A stretch of 11,981 nt of DNA from Acidobacteriota bacterium (lineage in GTDB: Bacteria; Acidobacteriota; Polarisedimenticolia; J045): positions 3,989,981 to 4,001,961 of the forward strand of contig CP070706.1 in assembly GCA_020350085.1 (NCBI GenBank). The letters run 5' to 3'. Below, in pieces: positions 6,463 to 11,981 of the stretch. How positions within the stretch are numbered: the stretch's first letter is position 1; each line of letters starts with the position of its first letter. The translations under genes were made by a program, and so were the position numbers. The notes beneath the pieces are model-generated. The model was not told where the DNA came from and ran no database searches. It worked only from the letters and a program-made list of their open reading frames with translations.

Positions 6463-7470
6463 ATGAATTCGATGAGGATCAGAGCTGTGCTCGCCTGCGC
6501 GCTGGCCGTTCTCGCCGCGGGCCTGCCGGGGCCGATCAGAGCCGGCGCGGAAGTCGGCCCGGATGAGAGTGACGAAAGTCCCGCCGGGTTGGGCTCCTGG
6601 GCACGCCTGCGACTCGAAGGGCGCAAGCTGCTCATCGCCAAAGGCATCTCGGAGATCTTCCGCTGGCCCGCCGACGAGGCGTCGAGCGACGAGCTCGTCG
6701 TCGTCGAGTCGTCGGCGCGCGTGCTCGGTGCGCGAGCGGGCCGTCACCTCGCGGCAGCGCTCACGGCTGCGCTCACCGACGGGGCAGGGGTCGAGACCAA
6801 ACACTGGTTCGAGGTCTCGCCCGGAAAGCGGGTGCGGCGCGGCGTTATGGTCGGCCACGAGCGTTACGAAGTCAGTCGCTACCCCCTCGAGGACGACGAG
6901 GATCGGCCCGCCCACTGGGTGGCGGATCAGTCCGCCTCGTGGATGCTTGCCGCCGAGCGCCCGAGGACCAGGCTCGGGCTCTACGCCCTGCTGGGCCGTC
7001 TCGGTGAGCTGACGGCTTCTCCCAGGGGGGAGCTGCACGTGCTGACCAAGAACGGACCCGGAATCCTGCGTTTCGAGACGCGCGATCGACGTCGCGAGCT
7101 CTGGCGCTTGACCGATCTCGATCAAGAACGACGTCGGGAGGTCACGCTCGATGTGGTCGAGGTCCATCTGCTGCCGGCCGACGACGGGGAGACCCTGCTG
7201 CGCATGGAAGGCGAGACCAAGCTGTGGATCGACGCCGATTCGAGCGCGCTGCTGCGGATCGCCGGTCGTCGCGACGGCATCGGTGGAAAGGTTCAACTCG
7301 AGCTCACCGGTGTCGGCTACGAGCTTGACCCGCGCCCGCAGCTGGCGTGGCCGCCCGCTCCGTCAGCCGCCGACGACGCGAGCCACTCGCATGATGCGGC
7401 AGCTCGCCCGGCGAGCGATCGGTCCACGCACGCGGGCGAGCGGCTTGACGTGGGAGGTGAAGCTCCTTAG
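6463..7470 (+). CDS. Exported protein of unknown function
   Basis: From the ATG at 6463 this is 335 residues. ATGs at 6445 and 6472 are also possible; 6463 is favoured because GAGGG (6448-6452) lies upstream and the N-terminus MNSMRIRAVLACALAVLAAGLPGPIRAGAE is a standard signal peptide. The mature part is rich in charged beta-type segments, for example ELVVVESSARVLGARAG, KHWFEVSPGKRVRRGVMVGHERYEVSRYPL, and LLRMEGETKLWIDADSSALLRIAGRR. The last segment recalls exported proteins that measure polysaccharide-type backbones (DUF3108-like), but the likeness is weak. The final 45 residues are low complexity (Ala, Ser, His, Asp) and probably flexible. No catalytic motif is apparent. Likely periplasmic. 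Its stop overlaps a good promoter for the next gene. Confidence 0.65.
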   Translation: MNSMRIRAVLACALAVLAAGLPGPIRAGAEVGPDESDESPAGLGSWARLRLEGRKLLIAKGISEIFRWPADEASSDELVVVESSARVLGARAGRHLAAALTAALTDGAGVETKHWFEVSPGKRVRRGVMVGHERYEVSRYPLEDDEDRPAHWVADQSASWMLAAERPRTRLGLYALLGRLGELTASPRGELHVLTKNGPGILRFETRDRRRELWRLTDLDQERRREVTLDVVEVHLLPADDGETLLRMEGETKLWIDADSSALLRIAGRRDGIGGKVQLELTGVGYELDPRPQLAWPPAPSAADDASHSHDAAARPASDRSTHAGERLDVGGEAP

Positions 7471-7473
7471 ATT
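7445..7473 (+). promoter_or_regulatory. Candidate sigma-70 promoter for the carbonic anhydrase-nrnA pair
   Basis: TTGACG (7445-7450) and TAGATT (7468-7473) are separated by 17 bases, matching the consensus at five and four positions respectively, with the key T, A and T of the -10 present. The -10 includes the stop codon of the upstream gene. Transcription would begin near 7480, leaving a leader of about 110 bases before 7593. This is the best promoter-like match I found in the window. Confidence 0.5.
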
Positions 7474-7592
7474 GCCTCCCTTTTCTTTCGGTCCCGAGGC
7501 CCGGACGTCTCGTGCATCCTCGCAACGGGAACAAACTGCCGGGGCCGCGCACGATCCGAGCGGGGCTCGACCGGGAAGCGGAGGCGCCTGTC

Positions 7593-8150
7593 ATGACGCC
7601 AAGTCCTGAGCGGGCTGAAGGCGGCTACTTCGCCACCGACCTCGACATCGACCCGACGGCGTTCGTCGCCCCGGGGGCGGTCGTGGTCGGACGCGTGCGC
7701 CTCGGTGCCCGAGCCAGCGTGTGGTACGGCAGCATCGTCAGAGGTGACATCGAGCCGATCAGCATTGGCCCGCGCACCAACATTCAAGATCTCTGCGTGC
7801 TGCACGTCGACGTCGGTTTTCCGACCGCGATCGGCGCAGATGTTTCGGTGGGTCATCGCGCCATCGTTCACGGCGCCGTACTCGAGGACGGCTGTCTGAT
7901 CGGCATGGGAGCGGTGTTGCTCAACGGGGCCCGCATCGGCAGCGGCGCCGTCGTCGCGGCCGGTGCCATCGTGCGTGAGGGCTTTCACGTTCCGGCCCGA
8001 TCGCTCGTCGCCGGCGTACCGGCGCGGATCATCAGGCAGATCGACCAGGCCGACACCGAGCGGATACGAGCCGGTGCCGAGCTTTACGTCCGCTACGCCG
8101 AGGCTTATGCCGAGCGTCGTCTGGGGGGAGGGCCTTTTGGCGGGTCTTGA
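7593..8150 (+). CDS. Gamma-carbonic anhydrase family protein (left-handed beta-helix)
   Basis: A start at the ATG 7593, with GGAGG (7580-7584) eight bases upstream, gives 185 residues; about 27 more codons are open upstream but have no support. The protein is built of hexapeptide repeats ([VIL]-G-x-x-x-x), e.g. FVAPGAVVVGRVRLGARASV and IGMGAVLLNGARIGSGAVV, which fold as a trimeric left-handed beta-helix. The three metal-binding histidines of gamma-carbonic anhydrases are present: His71 (VLHVD), His88 and His93 (GHRAIVHG); Arg50/Asp52 (VRGD) and Gln65/Asp66 (NIQD) are also conserved. It is of the short YrdA/PaaY type, without the acidic loop of Methanosarcina Cam, so catalysis of CO2 hydration is possible but not certain. 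Its last 14 bases overlap the next gene. Confidence 0.88.
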   Translation: MTPSPERAEGGYFATDLDIDPTAFVAPGAVVVGRVRLGARASVWYGSIVRGDIEPISIGPRTNIQDLCVLHVDVGFPTAIGADVSVGHRAIVHGAVLEDGCLIGMGAVLLNGARIGSGAVVAAGAIVREGFHVPARSLVAGVPARIIRQIDQADTERIRAGAELYVRYAEAYAERRLGGGPFGGS

Positions 8151-9126
8151 GCTCACACGCCTGAACGAGCTGCGGCGAAGCGCCGGCCAGTGGGTGCTGA
8201 CGACCCACGTCAACCCCGATGCGGACGGTGTCGGCAGCCAGCTCGCGTTCGCGAGCTGGCTGCGGAGCGCCGGTGCGAGCGTGCGCATCATCAATCGCGA
8301 TCCGCTGCCTCGGCTGCTCGATTTCCTCGATTCCGCTGGAGAGGTGGACACCTACGAGCCCGAGCGGCACGATCGGTGGATCGCTGCTGCCGATGTCGTC
8401 GTCATGCTCGATAATTCCGTGCCGAGCCGGCTGGGCCAGATGCTCGAGCCGGTCAGCGCGAACGGCGGCGTGAAGGCCTGCATCGACCACCACCCAGATC
8501 CAGACCCGTTCTGGCAGCTGCTGGCGGTCGATCCCACGGCGTGCTGCACGGCGGAGATCGTCTTCGATCTGTTCCGGATCTCCGACGAGCCCGTCGATCC
8601 CTCGACGGCGAACGCGCTCTACACGGCGCTGATCGCGGACACCGGCCGCTTCCGGTTCGCGAACACCAGCGAGCGCGCCTTTCGGATGGCTGCGGATCTG
8701 GTGGCCCGCGGCGCCGATCCGGCCTTCGTCTGCAGCCATCTCGAGGAGCGGCTGAGCGGTCCGTTCGTGAAGATGATGGGCTCGATGCTGGCCGGGATCG
8801 AACAGCGCGCGGAAGGCCGGCTGCTGTTGCTGCGCACGCCGGATGAGCTCGCCACCTCCGATGCTCTCCACGGCGAGGATCTGGCGGAGGTGATCAACTT
8901 CGCGCTGCGGGTCGGCTCGAGCCGAATCGCGGCGCTGTTTCGTCAGCTCGGCCCGGGCCGGACGAAGGTGAGCCTGCGCTCCAAGGGCGACCTCGACGTC
9001 AATCGGCTCGCGCGCGCACATGGTGGCGGGGGGCACAAAAACGCGTCCGGCCTCGTGCTCGATCGCTCGCCTGAGGAGGCGATCGCGTTGCTCGTCGCGG
9101 AACTGGAGCAGCTCGCCCGATCTTGA
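8137..9126 (+). CDS. nrnA: DHH/DHHA1 phosphoesterase, NrnA type (nanoRNase/pAp phosphatase)
   Basis: A TTG start at 8137 is chosen because GGGGGGAGGG (8123-8132) sits just upstream and the protein then begins where NrnA proteins normally do, giving 329 residues; an ATG at 8107 would lie deeper in the previous gene and lacks a ribosome site. Active-site motifs occur in the order of the family: THVNPDADGVGS (residues 23-34; Asp28, Asp30), VMLDNS (Asp92), DHHPD (117-121), LIADTGRFRF (Asp168). The C-terminal DHHA1 substrate-binding motif is GGGGHKNASG (296-305). NrnA degrades 2-5-nucleotide RNAs and dephosphorylates pAp using Mn2+ in the cytosol. It overlaps the carbonic anhydrase gene by 14 bases, suggesting translational coupling. 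A strong 14-base inverted repeat lies early in the coding sequence. Confidence 0.88.
   Translation: MAGLELTRLNELRRSAGQWVLTTHVNPDADGVGSQLAFASWLRSAGASVRIINRDPLPRLLDFLDSAGEVDTYEPERHDRWIAAADVVVMLDNSVPSRLGQMLEPVSANGGVKACIDHHPDPDPFWQLLAVDPTACCTAEIVFDLFRISDEPVDPSTANALYTALIADTGRFRFANTSERAFRMAADLVARGADPAFVCSHLEERLSGPFVKMMGSMLAGIEQRAEGRLLLLRTPDELATSDALHGEDLAEVINFALRVGSSRIAALFRQLGPGRTKVSLRSKGDLDVNRLARAHGGGGHKNASGLVLDRSPEEAIALLVAELEQLARS
8234..8263. repeat. Perfect 14-base inverted repeat inside nrnA
   Basis: GCAGCCAGCTCGCG (8234-8247), spacer TT, CGCGAGCTGGCTGC (8250-8263). The arms match without error. It lies about 100 bases after the TTG start and encodes the helix SQLAFASWL right after the first DHH motif. 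In RNA it would be a very stable hairpin with a four-base or smaller loop. Confidence 0.85.
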
Positions 9127-9151
9127 CACCGGCCTGGCTCCAATCCAGGAT
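9123..9151 (+). promoter_or_regulatory. Weak candidate promoter for proline dehydrogenase
   Basis: A perfect TTGACA (9123-9128) overlaps the nrnA stop; CAGGAT (9146-9151) follows after 17 bases but matches the -10 at only three positions. The location in the 82-base gap before the gene is suitable. Confidence 0.25.
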
Positions 9152-9208
9152 GACCGTCCCCTTACTGCCGTCCGCCTGCTCGAGTCCCATCCCGCACCAG
9201 GAGGTCTG

Positions 9209-10129
9209 ATGTCACCTGGCCGTCGCGCGCTGCTACGCTTGCTGATGTTGGCGCCCCAGAGCCTCGTGTGGCGCTTTGCGCGCGTGTACATCGCCGGCCA
9301 GACTCTCGATGAAGCGGTCGATGCCATTCGAGCACTCAACGGCGAGGGGTGCAGGGCGACGCTCGACGTCTTGGGAGAGAGCGTCACCCGAGCCGAGGAA
9401 GTCCAGGCCTACGTCGACGAGTACGTGCGGGCGCTCGAAGCGATCGTCGAGGCGCGACTCGACGCCAACATCTCCATCAAGCCGACGGCGATGGGATTGG
9501 CGTTCTCGCCGGAGCTCGCTCGGGACTCCGTGCGCAAGATCCTCGAGGCAGCGGCTGGCCACGGTCTGACGGTACGGCTCGACATGGAGGACTCCAGCGT
9601 CACGCAGAAGACGTTGGATCTGTACCGTGCGTTGCGCGCGGAGGGGCTCGCGAACGTCGGTGTCGTGCTGCAGTCCTATCTGCGACGCACACTGGTGGAC
9701 GCGCGCGAGCTCGCTGCCGCGGGGGCTTCGGTGCGCGTCTGCAAGGGGATCTACGTCGAGCCGCGGCGGTTGGCTTATCAGGATTACTGGTTGGTTCGCG
9801 ACGCGTTTCTCGACGCCGTCGAAGTGTTGCTCAGAGAGCCCAAAGCCTACGTGGCGATCGCCACGCACGACGAATGGCTGGTGTTTCAGTCGCGTCGGCT
9901 GATCGCCGAGCTGCGCGTGCCGCGCGAACGCTACGAGTTCCAGATGCTGCTCGGTGTCGATCCCGCGATGAGGAAGATGATCGTCAGCGAGGGTCATCCG
10001 CTGCGCGTTTACGTGCCGTACGGGACGGGCTGGTACGCGTACTCGATCCGGCGGCTGGTCGAAAACCCCCGATTCGCGGCCCACGTCGTCAGAAACGTGC
10101 TCGGCTTCGGCCCACCCCAGCGCGCTTGA
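9209..10129 (+). CDS. Proline dehydrogenase family protein (monofunctional, FAD-dependent)
   Basis: A start at 9209 has AGGAGGT (9199-9205) directly upstream and gives 306 residues, the usual size of monofunctional bacterial PRODH; the frame is open earlier but only through the end of nrnA. Conserved segments of the (beta-alpha)8 barrel are ISIKPTAMGL (Lys that contacts substrate/FAD), RLDMEDS, VGVVLQSYLRR, VRVCKGIYVEP, AIATHDEWLV, YEFQMLLGVD and, at the end, YVPYGTGWYAYSIRRLVENP, which holds the Tyr and the Arg-Arg pair that bind the proline carboxylate. The enzyme oxidises proline to pyrroline-5-carboxylate and passes electrons to the quinone pool. No P5C dehydrogenase is adjacent. It is 7 bases upstream of the next gene. 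Confidence 0.88.
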   Translation: MSPGRRALLRLLMLAPQSLVWRFARVYIAGQTLDEAVDAIRALNGEGCRATLDVLGESVTRAEEVQAYVDEYVRALEAIVEARLDANISIKPTAMGLAFSPELARDSVRKILEAAAGHGLTVRLDMEDSSVTQKTLDLYRALRAEGLANVGVVLQSYLRRTLVDARELAAAGASVRVCKGIYVEPRRLAYQDYWLVRDAFLDAVEVLLREPKAYVAIATHDEWLVFQSRRLIAELRVPRERYEFQMLLGVDPAMRKMIVSEGHPLRVYVPYGTGWYAYSIRRLVENPRFAAHVVRNVLGFGPPQRA

Positions 10130-10136
10130 CGGTGTC

Positions 10137-10922
10137 GTGAAGATCTTCGCCATCGGCGATCTGCATCTTTCGTTCGCGCGGCCGAAGCCGATGGAGATCT
10201 TCGGCGAGCTTTGGCGTGATCACCCGATCAAGCTCGCGGCGGCTTGGGACCGGCTCGTCGGCCCTCAGGACCTGGTGCTCGTCGCCGGCGACACTTCTTG
10301 GGCGCACTCGCTCGCGCAGGCCGCGCCGGACCTGGCGTTTCTCGCGGAGCGGCCAGGCCGACTGAAACTGATTCTGAGAGGCAACCACGATTCGTGGTGG
10401 GCGAGCGCGGAGAAAGTCCGCCGCGCGCTGCCCGAAGGGTTGGCGATCCTGCAAAACGACGCGCTCCGATGGGCGGACGGATCGAAAGGGCAGCGGGGGC
10501 TAGAAGGAGTCGTGGTGTGCGGCGCGCGGGGCTGGAACCTGCCCGGGATGCCCTGGACAGACCCGGACAGGGACCTGCCGATCTACCGCCGCGAGCTGGG
10601 CCGACTGGAGCTGTCGCTGGCCGCGGCGCGCCGGCTCGCGAGCCCCGGTGACACGCTGCTGGCGATGCTGCACTTCCCGCCCCTCGGGCCCGGTCAAATG
10701 CAGAGCGAGGTGCTCGAGCGATTGAGCGCGGCCGGGGTCGATCTGGCCGTCTACGGCCACCTGCACGGGGAGGATCATCGGTGGGCCCCAGAGGGGACTT
10801 TCGACGGCGTGCAGGTCCGCTTCGTGGCGGCGGACTTCGTCGACTTCACGCCGCAACTGGTCTTCGAGCGAGGCCGAGGGATCGTCCCCGCACCCTCTGC
10901 GCCCGCCGACGGGCCCCGGTGA
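10137..10922 (+). CDS. Calcineurin-like metallophosphoesterase (COG1768-like)
   Basis: A GTG start at 10137 gives 261 residues; there is no clear ribosome site, so translation may be coupled to proline dehydrogenase 7 bases upstream. The metal-binding motifs are complete: GDLHL (Asp8, His10), GDTSWA (Asp52), RGNHDSWW (Asn83, His84), LHFPP (His179) and YGHLHG (His208, His210). The combination of PMEIFGELWRDH after the first motif, GDxSWA and GNHDxWW matches a group of uncharacterised cytosolic phosphohydrolases (COG1768, from memory) and not UDP-diacylglucosamine hydrolase or MutT-type enzymes. The substrate is unknown. The last 20 residues are proline/alanine-rich and poorly conserved in appearance. 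Confidence 0.85.
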   Translation: MKIFAIGDLHLSFARPKPMEIFGELWRDHPIKLAAAWDRLVGPQDLVLVAGDTSWAHSLAQAAPDLAFLAERPGRLKLILRGNHDSWWASAEKVRRALPEGLAILQNDALRWADGSKGQRGLEGVVVCGARGWNLPGMPWTDPDRDLPIYRRELGRLELSLAAARRLASPGDTLLAMLHFPPLGPGQMQSEVLERLSAAGVDLAVYGHLHGEDHRWAPEGTFDGVQVRFVAADFVDFTPQLVFERGRGIVPAPSAPADGPR

Positions 10923-10948
10923 GCCGGCGCCCCGCCCGCTCGGCTTCA

Positions 10949-10977
10949 TTGACAGCCGCGCCGATGGGTCTTATCCA
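10949..10977 (+). promoter_or_regulatory. Candidate promoter for the FmdB-type gene
   Basis: A perfect TTGACA (10949-10954) is followed after 17 bases by TATCCA (10972-10977). The -35 is ideal and the -10 poor. The position, 30 bases before the start codon at 11008 and outside coding sequence, supports a real promoter. Confidence 0.4.
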
Positions 10978-11007
10978 TGACCGATCTTTCAAGCGAGACA
11001 GCCGCCG

Positions 11008-11334
11008 ATGCCCCTCTACGAGTACCGTTGCCAAGCCTGCGGGCGCCAGATGGAAGTGCTGCAGAGATTCTCCGACCGGCCGCTGACCAAGTGTGAGGAC
11101 TGCGGGGGCCGGCTGGAGAAGCTGTTGAGCCGCAGCGCGTTCTTGCTGAAGGGGGGAGGTTGGTACGCCGACGGCTACGGCCAGTCCAAGCCGGCCAGCA
11201 AGCCCGAGAAGCCCTCGGCTGACAAGCAAGCCGGCAAGTCTGCCAGCGCCGAGAAGAGTTCCTCGTCGTCTCCATCCGCCGACTCATCGAGCGGCTCGTC
11301 CTCCAAGACCAGCAGCAAGGCGAGCGGCGCCTAG
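11008..11334 (+). CDS. FmdB-family zinc-ribbon protein with a Ser/Lys-rich tail
   Basis: This is a 108-residue protein. MPLYEYRCQACG followed by CEDCGG is the signature of the FmdB/CxxC_CxxC_SSSS family: Cys8, Cys11, Cys29, Cys32 form one zinc ribbon. Residues 38-57 (KLLSRSAFLLKGGGWYADGYG) are also typical. Members are small, often single genes named as putative regulators after FmdB of Methylophilus; their true role is unclear. Residues 58-108 are a low-complexity tail of Ser, Lys, Ala and Pro, probably disordered. The TAG stop is the one inside the CTAG that begins the mobile element at 11331, so the tail may have been shortened or extended by insertion. The ribosome site is weak. Confidence 0.88.
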   Translation: MPLYEYRCQACGRQMEVLQRFSDRPLTKCEDCGGRLEKLLSRSAFLLKGGGWYADGYGQSKPASKPEKPSADKQAGKSASAEKSSSSSPSADSSSGSSSKTSSKASGA

Positions 11335-11539
11335 CCCGGAATATTCACGAGCCCTTCGGCCGAAACGCCGCATCTGCCCGCTGGCCATCCCGCGGCTAGA
11401 CAGTCCGCCGGACTGTCGAGCAATCCGTTTGGCCGACTTACTGCCGGCCAAGCCGGAAGCGGGGCCCTCCCTACGTGCGGACCATCCAGCAGGCATCTGC
11501 GACGTTTCTGCTCGAAGGTTCATGAATAATCCGGGCTAG
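11331..11539. mobile_element. MITE-like element 1, about 209 bp with 54-base terminal inverted repeats
   Basis: The left end (11331-11384) and the reverse complement of the right end (11486-11539) align without gaps with 42 of 54 positions equal by hand count; both begin CTAGCCCGGA, followed by TATTCA. CTAG occurs at both edges (11331-11334 and 11536-11539). Inside are a perfect hairpin GACAGTCC (11399-11406), loop GCC, GGACTGTC (11410-11417), and a second one TTGGCCG (11429-11435) with CGGCCAA (11445-11451). No transposase frame exists, so it would have to be moved in trans. CTAG is the known target of IS630 elements and fits the YTAR target of IS5; the parent family is therefore not settled. 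The left CTAG holds the stop codon of the FmdB-type gene. Confidence 0.75.
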
Positions 11540-11702
11540 GAGCCTGCGCGGTAAAACGCTCGCGGCTGCGGCAGCGTGGCTGAGGCCAGATTCTGTTCGG
11601 ATTCTCGTCGAGTATTCCGAATACACTTCCTCGAATCCTTACAGAATCTGACTCTCATCCACACGGCCTCGCTCGCAATCGTTCTACCGCACAGACTCCT
11701 AG
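11536..11702. mobile_element. MITE-like element 2, about 167 bp end-to-end palindrome
   Basis: Almost the entire element is one imperfect fold-back. The left arm starts CTAGGAGCCTGCGCGGTA (11536) and the reverse complement of the right arm starts CTAGGAGTCTGTGCGGTA (11702). The arms then share AACG, a GTGG-TGAG block, CAGATTCTGT and GGATTC, and meet at the centre GTATTC-C-GAATAC (11612-11624). Arm identity is about 80% with one or two small gaps. It is bounded by CTAG at 11536-11539 and 11699-11702 and shares the first of these with element 1. It encodes nothing. Sequence and internal structure differ from element 1, so it belongs to another family or subfamily. A transcript from either strand would form a hairpin of about 80 base pairs. 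Confidence 0.8.
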
Positions 11703-11981
11703 CTGGCGTGCGACCCGGGAAAGCGCCGTTCCTCTGTTCGAAGATGGCTGTCGAGAAAGCGCGCGATCGCATCGGCCACGAGCTGGTGAGCGAGACGGCT
11801 CGGATGCGGATCGTGGGCGCTGACGACGAGCTGTGCCGGACTCCTTCCCGAAAGAGCGTGCCGCAGGTCGAGGTGCGCCACGCCTTCGCCGTGCCAAAAA
11901 TCGGTCAGTCGCTCGTGAATCGGCAAGTACTCGTCGTACTGATCGAGGCGGTGCAGAAACGGAAACGTCGCGACCAGAAAC
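11699..11981 (-). CDS. SGNH/GDSL-type hydrolase, C-terminal part (5' end outside window)
   Basis: The frame stays open from its TAG stop (11701-11699) to the right edge, giving at least 93 residues. The visible sequence includes FLVATFPFLHRLDQYDEYLP, then IHERLTDFWHGEGVAHLDLR and VVSAHDPHPSRLAHQLVADAIARFL. The pattern 'IHxxL...xxGxxxLDL...DxHPxxxxHxxxAxxIxxFL' is the C-terminal end of SGNH/GDSL-fold hydrolases, where the DxHP segment carries the catalytic Asp and His. Such enzymes are esterases or O-acetyl transferases of lipids, glycans or peptidoglycan; the substrate cannot be told. The 13 residues after the last helix (RTEERRFPGSHAS) run into the CTAG that ends element 2, which supplies the stop. 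It converges with the FmdB-type gene across both mobile elements. Confidence 0.65.
   Translation of the reverse strand, partial: FLVATFPFLHRLDQYDEYLPIHERLTDFWHGEGVAHLDLRHALSGRSPAQLVVSAHDPHPSRLAHQLVADAIARFLDSHLRTEERRFPGSHAS

Noticed and set aside
8032..9387. A 451-codon open frame on the - strand across nrnA and its neighbours
   Set aside because: It is antisense to three well-supported genes, with composition typical of a GC-rich shadow frame and no motif.
11541..11700. A small protein gene in element 2
   Set aside because: The open minus-strand frames here run through palindromic repeat sequence, have no ribosome site and no recognisable domain.
1..11981. CRISPR arrays, tRNA or rRNA genes
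   Set aside because: No regularly spaced direct repeats and no tRNA cloverleaf or rRNA-like sequence were seen on either strand.

Overview
The window is a gene-dense, GC-rich (clearly above 60% by eye) bacterial chromosome segment with about 13 protein genes. Codon third positions are strongly G/C, starts include GTG and TTG, and most genes have a purine-rich Shine-Dalgarno site. The gene types (Gram-negative-type poly(A) polymerase PcnB, a GHMP sugar kinase of the heptose-kinase kind, a complex I NuoI subunit, exported proteins with Sec signals) point to a Gram-negative bacterium. The flavour resembles the former Deltaproteobacteria (Myxococcota/Binatota-like), but the assignment is an impression, not a computed result.

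Layout. (1) 1-569 is the 3' end of a GHMP kinase on the + strand. It converges on a small exported protein on the - strand (580-1044) with a DsbD-alpha-like end. (2) 1252-4631 is a + strand run: an exported hypothetical protein, a P-loop nucleotide-kinase-like ATPase, an isolated NuoI ferredoxin subunit and a complete M17 leucyl aminopeptidase. (3) 4645-6000, - strand, is PcnB, convergent with pepA. (4) 6001-6462 is a divergent non-coding stretch with several palindromes. (5) 6463-11334 is a second + strand run: an exported unknown protein, a gamma-carbonic anhydrase, an overlapping NrnA-type DHH phosphoesterase with a TTG start, a proline dehydrogenase, a calcineurin-like phosphoesterase and an FmdB-type zinc-ribbon protein. 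(6) 11331-11702 holds two abutting palindromic mobile elements without coding capacity. (7) 11699 to the right edge, - strand, is the C-terminal part of an SGNH/GDSL-type hydrolase.

The genes are mostly housekeeping: RNA end processing and turnover (PcnB, NrnA), peptide and proline catabolism (PepA, PRODH), respiration (NuoI) and envelope functions. PepA, NrnA and PRODH could all serve salvage of degraded polymers, but that link is only inference.

The most unusual part is 11331-11702. Two different fold-back elements (about 209 and 167 bp) share one CTAG tetranucleotide, and each is bounded by CTAG. The outer CTAGs provide the TAG stop codons of the two convergent flanking genes. A diverged copy of one terminus of the first element sits at the other convergent junction with a non-coding hairpin, at the end of the GHMP kinase gene (544-583), where it again carries both stop codons. 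A weaker match lies upstream of the gene at 6463. This suggests a MITE family that targets CTAG, settles in 3'-3' junctions and supplies stop codons, and possibly two-way transcription ends.
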